Program-made: the position numbers and the translations under genes
DNA from: an uncultured Oxalobacteraceae bacterium
GTDB taxonomy: Bacteria; Pseudomonadota; Gammaproteobacteria; Burkholderiales; Burkholderiaceae
Length of the DNA stretch: 41,483 nt
Assembly (NCBI GenBank): GCA_946480015.1
Contig: CAMLIL010000048.1
Span: forward strand, 1 to 41,483
Direction: 5' to 3'
Shown: piece after piece, positions 39,690 through 41,483 of the stretch
How positions within the stretch are numbered: position 1 is the first letter of the stretch
How the letters are laid out: every line of letters starts with the position of its first letter
Notes under the pieces: model-generated
The model's input: the letters and a program-made list of their open reading frames with translations, nothing else
Told to the model about the DNA's origin: nothing
Database searches by the model: none

Positions 39690-40952
39690 ATGCCCAAACT
39701 CGCAGTCCCCCTTACCGACATCCAGCCCCGCACAGCGAAGCCCAAGGACAAGCCTTACAAGCTGTCGGACGGCGGCGGCCTCTACCTTTTGGTCAATACC
39801 GACGGCGCGAAGTATTGGCGCATGGATTACCGGTATGGCGAAGCCCGTCGCACACTGGCCTTCGGCAAGTATCCCGAGGTTACGCTCGCAGAAGCCCGCG
39901 ACAAGCGCTTGGCGGCCCGCAAGCTGCTCGACCAGGGGACTGACCCCAGCCAGGATAAAAAGGAGCGCCAGCGCGAGCTGAACGAGGCCAACGGCAACAC
40001 CTTTGAGAAGCTGGCCCGCGAGTGGCACAGCAACAAGCTGCCGACGTGGAGCGCAGCTACCGCACGCGACACGATCCGGCGGCTGGAGATCGACATCTTT
40101 CCGCAGATCGGTTCTATGCCTATCGGCTCCGTCAAGCACCAACACATGATCGCGGCGCTGCGCAAGATCGAAACCAGAGGCGCGCACGAGATCGCACACC
40201 GCATCAAGGCGACGTGCGCCCGCGTGTTCACCTACGCCAGCCAGCAGGGGATCGAAAACCGCAACCCGGCGGCGGATATGAAAGACGTGCTCAAGCCCGT
40301 CAAGGCGGGTCACTTCGCCGCCATCACGGCGGATGAACTGCCAGACTTCCTGGCAGCGATGGACAGGAACGACGCTCGCCTGTTCAAGCCGACGCGCATC
40401 GCTCTGCGCTTGATGATGCTGGTCTTCGTGCGCACGTCGGAATTGATCGAGACACCTTGGAGTGAAATCGACCTGGAGGCCGGGCAGTGGATCATTCCTT
40501 GGCACCGCATGAAGCGGGGCAAGCTGACCGTGAACCCGGACACCACTGACCATCACGTCTGCCTGTCTGCGCAAGCGCTCGACCTGCTGCGCGAACTGCA
40601 CACTCTGACCGGCGGCGGCAAGTATCTGTTCCCGAATCAGCGCGACCATGAAAAGCCAATGAGCAACGGCGCAATCCTGATGGCCCTCAAGCGGATGGGC
40701 TACCAGAACCGCATGACCGGCCACGGCTTCCGTGCGCTCGCCATGTCAACGATCAAGGAGCGCTTGGGCTACCGGCACGAGGTCGTAGACCGCCAGCTTG
40801 CGCACGCCCAGAAAGACAAGGTCGCGGCGGCGTACGACCGGGCGCAGTTCCTGGCCGAGCGTCGGGTGATGATGCAGGATTGGGCGGACTTCATCGACGG
40901 TGTGGCGAGCGGCAAGGTTGTCGCTGGCGTGTTTGGAAGGAAGGCGGCGTGA
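39690..40952 (+). CDS. P4-type tyrosine integrase
   Basis: A 420-residue site-specific recombinase. MPKLAVPLTDIQPRTAKPKD then YKLSDGGGLYLLV is the N-terminal arm-binding domain of P4/CP4-57 integrases; a core-binding domain spans about 100-200; the catalytic domain has the first Arg in FVRTSELIETPW, HGFRALAMS (His-x-x-Arg), LAHAQKD and the nucleophile in AAYDRAQF. The HGFR block normally continues ATAST; here ALAMST is a mild variant. It lies 165 bases after tRNA-Ser, oriented away from it, as in many genomic islands. Its stop overlaps the next start (GTGA). Confidence 0.93.
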   Translation: MPKLAVPLTDIQPRTAKPKDKPYKLSDGGGLYLLVNTDGAKYWRMDYRYGEARRTLAFGKYPEVTLAEARDKRLAARKLLDQGTDPSQDKKERQRELNEANGNTFEKLAREWHSNKLPTWSAATARDTIRRLEIDIFPQIGSMPIGSVKHQHMIAALRKIETRGAHEIAHRIKATCARVFTYASQQGIENRNPAADMKDVLKPVKAGHFAAITADELPDFLAAMDRNDARLFKPTRIALRLMMLVFVRTSELIETPWSEIDLEAGQWIIPWHRMKRGKLTVNPDTTDHHVCLSAQALDLLRELHTLTGGGKYLFPNQRDHEKPMSNGAILMALKRMGYQNRMTGHGFRALAMSTIKERLGYRHEVVDRQLAHAQKDKVAAAYDRAQFLAERRVMMQDWADFIDGVASGKVVAGVFGRKAA

Positions 40953-41483
40953 GCAATTTCGACGGGAATGGTTCCGATGTCTGGGTTGAACCAGACGATC
41001 TTGACGACGCCCTTCTGGTATCCCGAATCAGAAGCGTGATGATGGGTGACACCCATCGCGACCTGGAGGGCGAAACTATCGAAGAACAGCCAGAGTTGGT
41101 CTTAGGCACAGTCCTTCGCCAAATACAGTGCGGAAGCCCTTCCCGCGAGGCGCTTGGCTACATTGCGCATTGTCTTGACCGCTACCTTGGCGGCGAGGTT
41201 ACTTCGTTAGACGACGCGTTCTACGCGAAGCATAAAAGGCCACCTGGCGGGCAGGCGATTTTTGCGGAAGTTGACCGTGCAACAGTGCGTGCATTTATGA
41301 GCGTCATCCGGCGCGACACCTGGAAGTTTGACGCTGCACTTGGCGGCCCTGTCTATTCGATTCCATCAAAATCAGTGCTTCGTGAAGCTTACCAAGCCGC
41401 ATATGTTGCCTACCGCAAAGCGGTAGGCCCCCGTTGGCCGGGCAAAATCCCCCACCCCTGGCCGGGTCAAAATCCCCCACCTC
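40949..41483 (+). CDS. Cargo gene of unknown function, open at the right edge
   Basis: Starts with GTG overlapping the integrase stop (GTGA) and runs open through the window edge (178 codons seen). I do not recognise it. The first 160 residues look like a real protein: acidic start (SDVWVEPDDLDDALLVSRIR), helices, and MSVIRRDTWKFDAALGGPVY. Codons are less GC-rich than in the chromosome upstream. After AYVAYRKAVG the frame enters 24-bp repeats (WPGKIPHP, WPGQNPPP), so the natural C-terminus may have been replaced by an inserted element. Confidence 0.6.
   Translation, partial: MSNFDGNGSDVWVEPDDLDDALLVSRIRSVMMGDTHRDLEGETIEEQPELVLGTVLRQIQCGSPSREALGYIAHCLDRYLGGEVTSLDDAFYAKHKRPPGGQAIFAEVDRATVRAFMSVIRRDTWKFDAALGGPVYSIPSKSVLREAYQAAYVAYRKAVGPRWPGKIPHPWPGQNPPP
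41408..41428. repeat. Perfect hairpin palindrome near the repeat junction
   Basis: GCCTACCGC (41408-41416), AAA, GCGGTAGGC (41420-41428): 9-bp perfect arms with a three-base loop, no T-run. It lies within the open reading frame just before the 24-bp repeats. It could be a hairpin target for a mobile element or the element end itself. Confidence 0.6.
41435..41481 (+). repeat. Two 24-bp direct repeats, possible insertion-sequence end
   Basis: TGGCCGGGCAAAATCCCCCA (from 41435) and TGGCCGGGTCAAAATCCCCC (from 41459) are near-identical, differing by one inserted T. Multiple short repeats near a terminus are typical of IS21-family elements, and the sequence reminds me of such ends, but no transposase is in the window. 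Confidence 0.5.

Overview
The window looks like chromosome of a Gram-negative betaproteobacterium of the Oxalobacteraceae, most likely the Massilia/Duganella/Telluria group. This rests on high GC content, strongly GC-ending codons, and gene types that I recognise from that group; no marker gene in the window fixes the genus. Most of the window is ordinary chromosome. It ends in the left part of an integrated element inserted at a tRNA-Ser gene.

Layout. 1-1.9 kb: the 3' end of a protein built of 12-residue repeats, then small unknown genes, including a small HTH regulator. 1.9-9.5 kb: NAD(P)-dependent epimerase, a divergent ferredoxin/FAD reductase, an MFS exporter, a PhyH dioxygenase, a ribosome hibernation factor, a cNMP-GGDEF diguanylate cyclase and exonuclease I. 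9.5-13.5 kb: a secreted GH39 glycosidase followed by a secreted haem c/PQQ-type sugar dehydrogenase, with pyrF convergent. 13.6-16.9 kb: a LemA-TPM-TPM operon, then an SDR overlapping a two-cysteine OhrR-type regulator. 16.9-17.4 kb: a gene-free stretch holding one good and one weaker small-RNA candidate, each ending in an intrinsic terminator. 17.5-23.6 kb: a zinc-ribbon-like protein, VanZ-like protein, Ser/Thr/Gly-rich lipoprotein, TraB/GumN protein, GH2 glycosidase and pirin.

23.7-29.7 kb is the most striking part. A sigma-54 activator with a VpsR-like degenerate receiver is followed by an excellent -24/-12 promoter and a five-gene operon resembling the Pseudomonas Fap functional-amyloid system. 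It has a C39-type peptidase (FapD-like), a coiled-coil plus beta-barrel outer-membrane protein (FapF-like), two small exported proteins, and a 458-residue Gly/Ala-rich protein in place of the usual Asn/Gln-rich amyloid subunit. The glycine-rich protein and one small partner share a C-terminal motif.

29.7-39.2 kb: a chimeric HTH/VOC pseudogene, a dadR-dadA-like pair, a PAAR protein with a small partner and an NHL/M23-like protein, a lone DUF4347 gene with a frameshifted-looking tail, an outer-membrane barrel, a translationally coupled DUF4142-cupredoxin-ECF sigma operon, and a truncated OpgB/LtaS-like membrane gene. 39.4 kb to the end: tRNA-Ser(GGA), a P4-type integrase with a cluster of GGTAT/ATACC half-sites before its start, an overlapping cargo gene that runs off the edge, and 24-bp direct repeats that probably belong to another mobile element.
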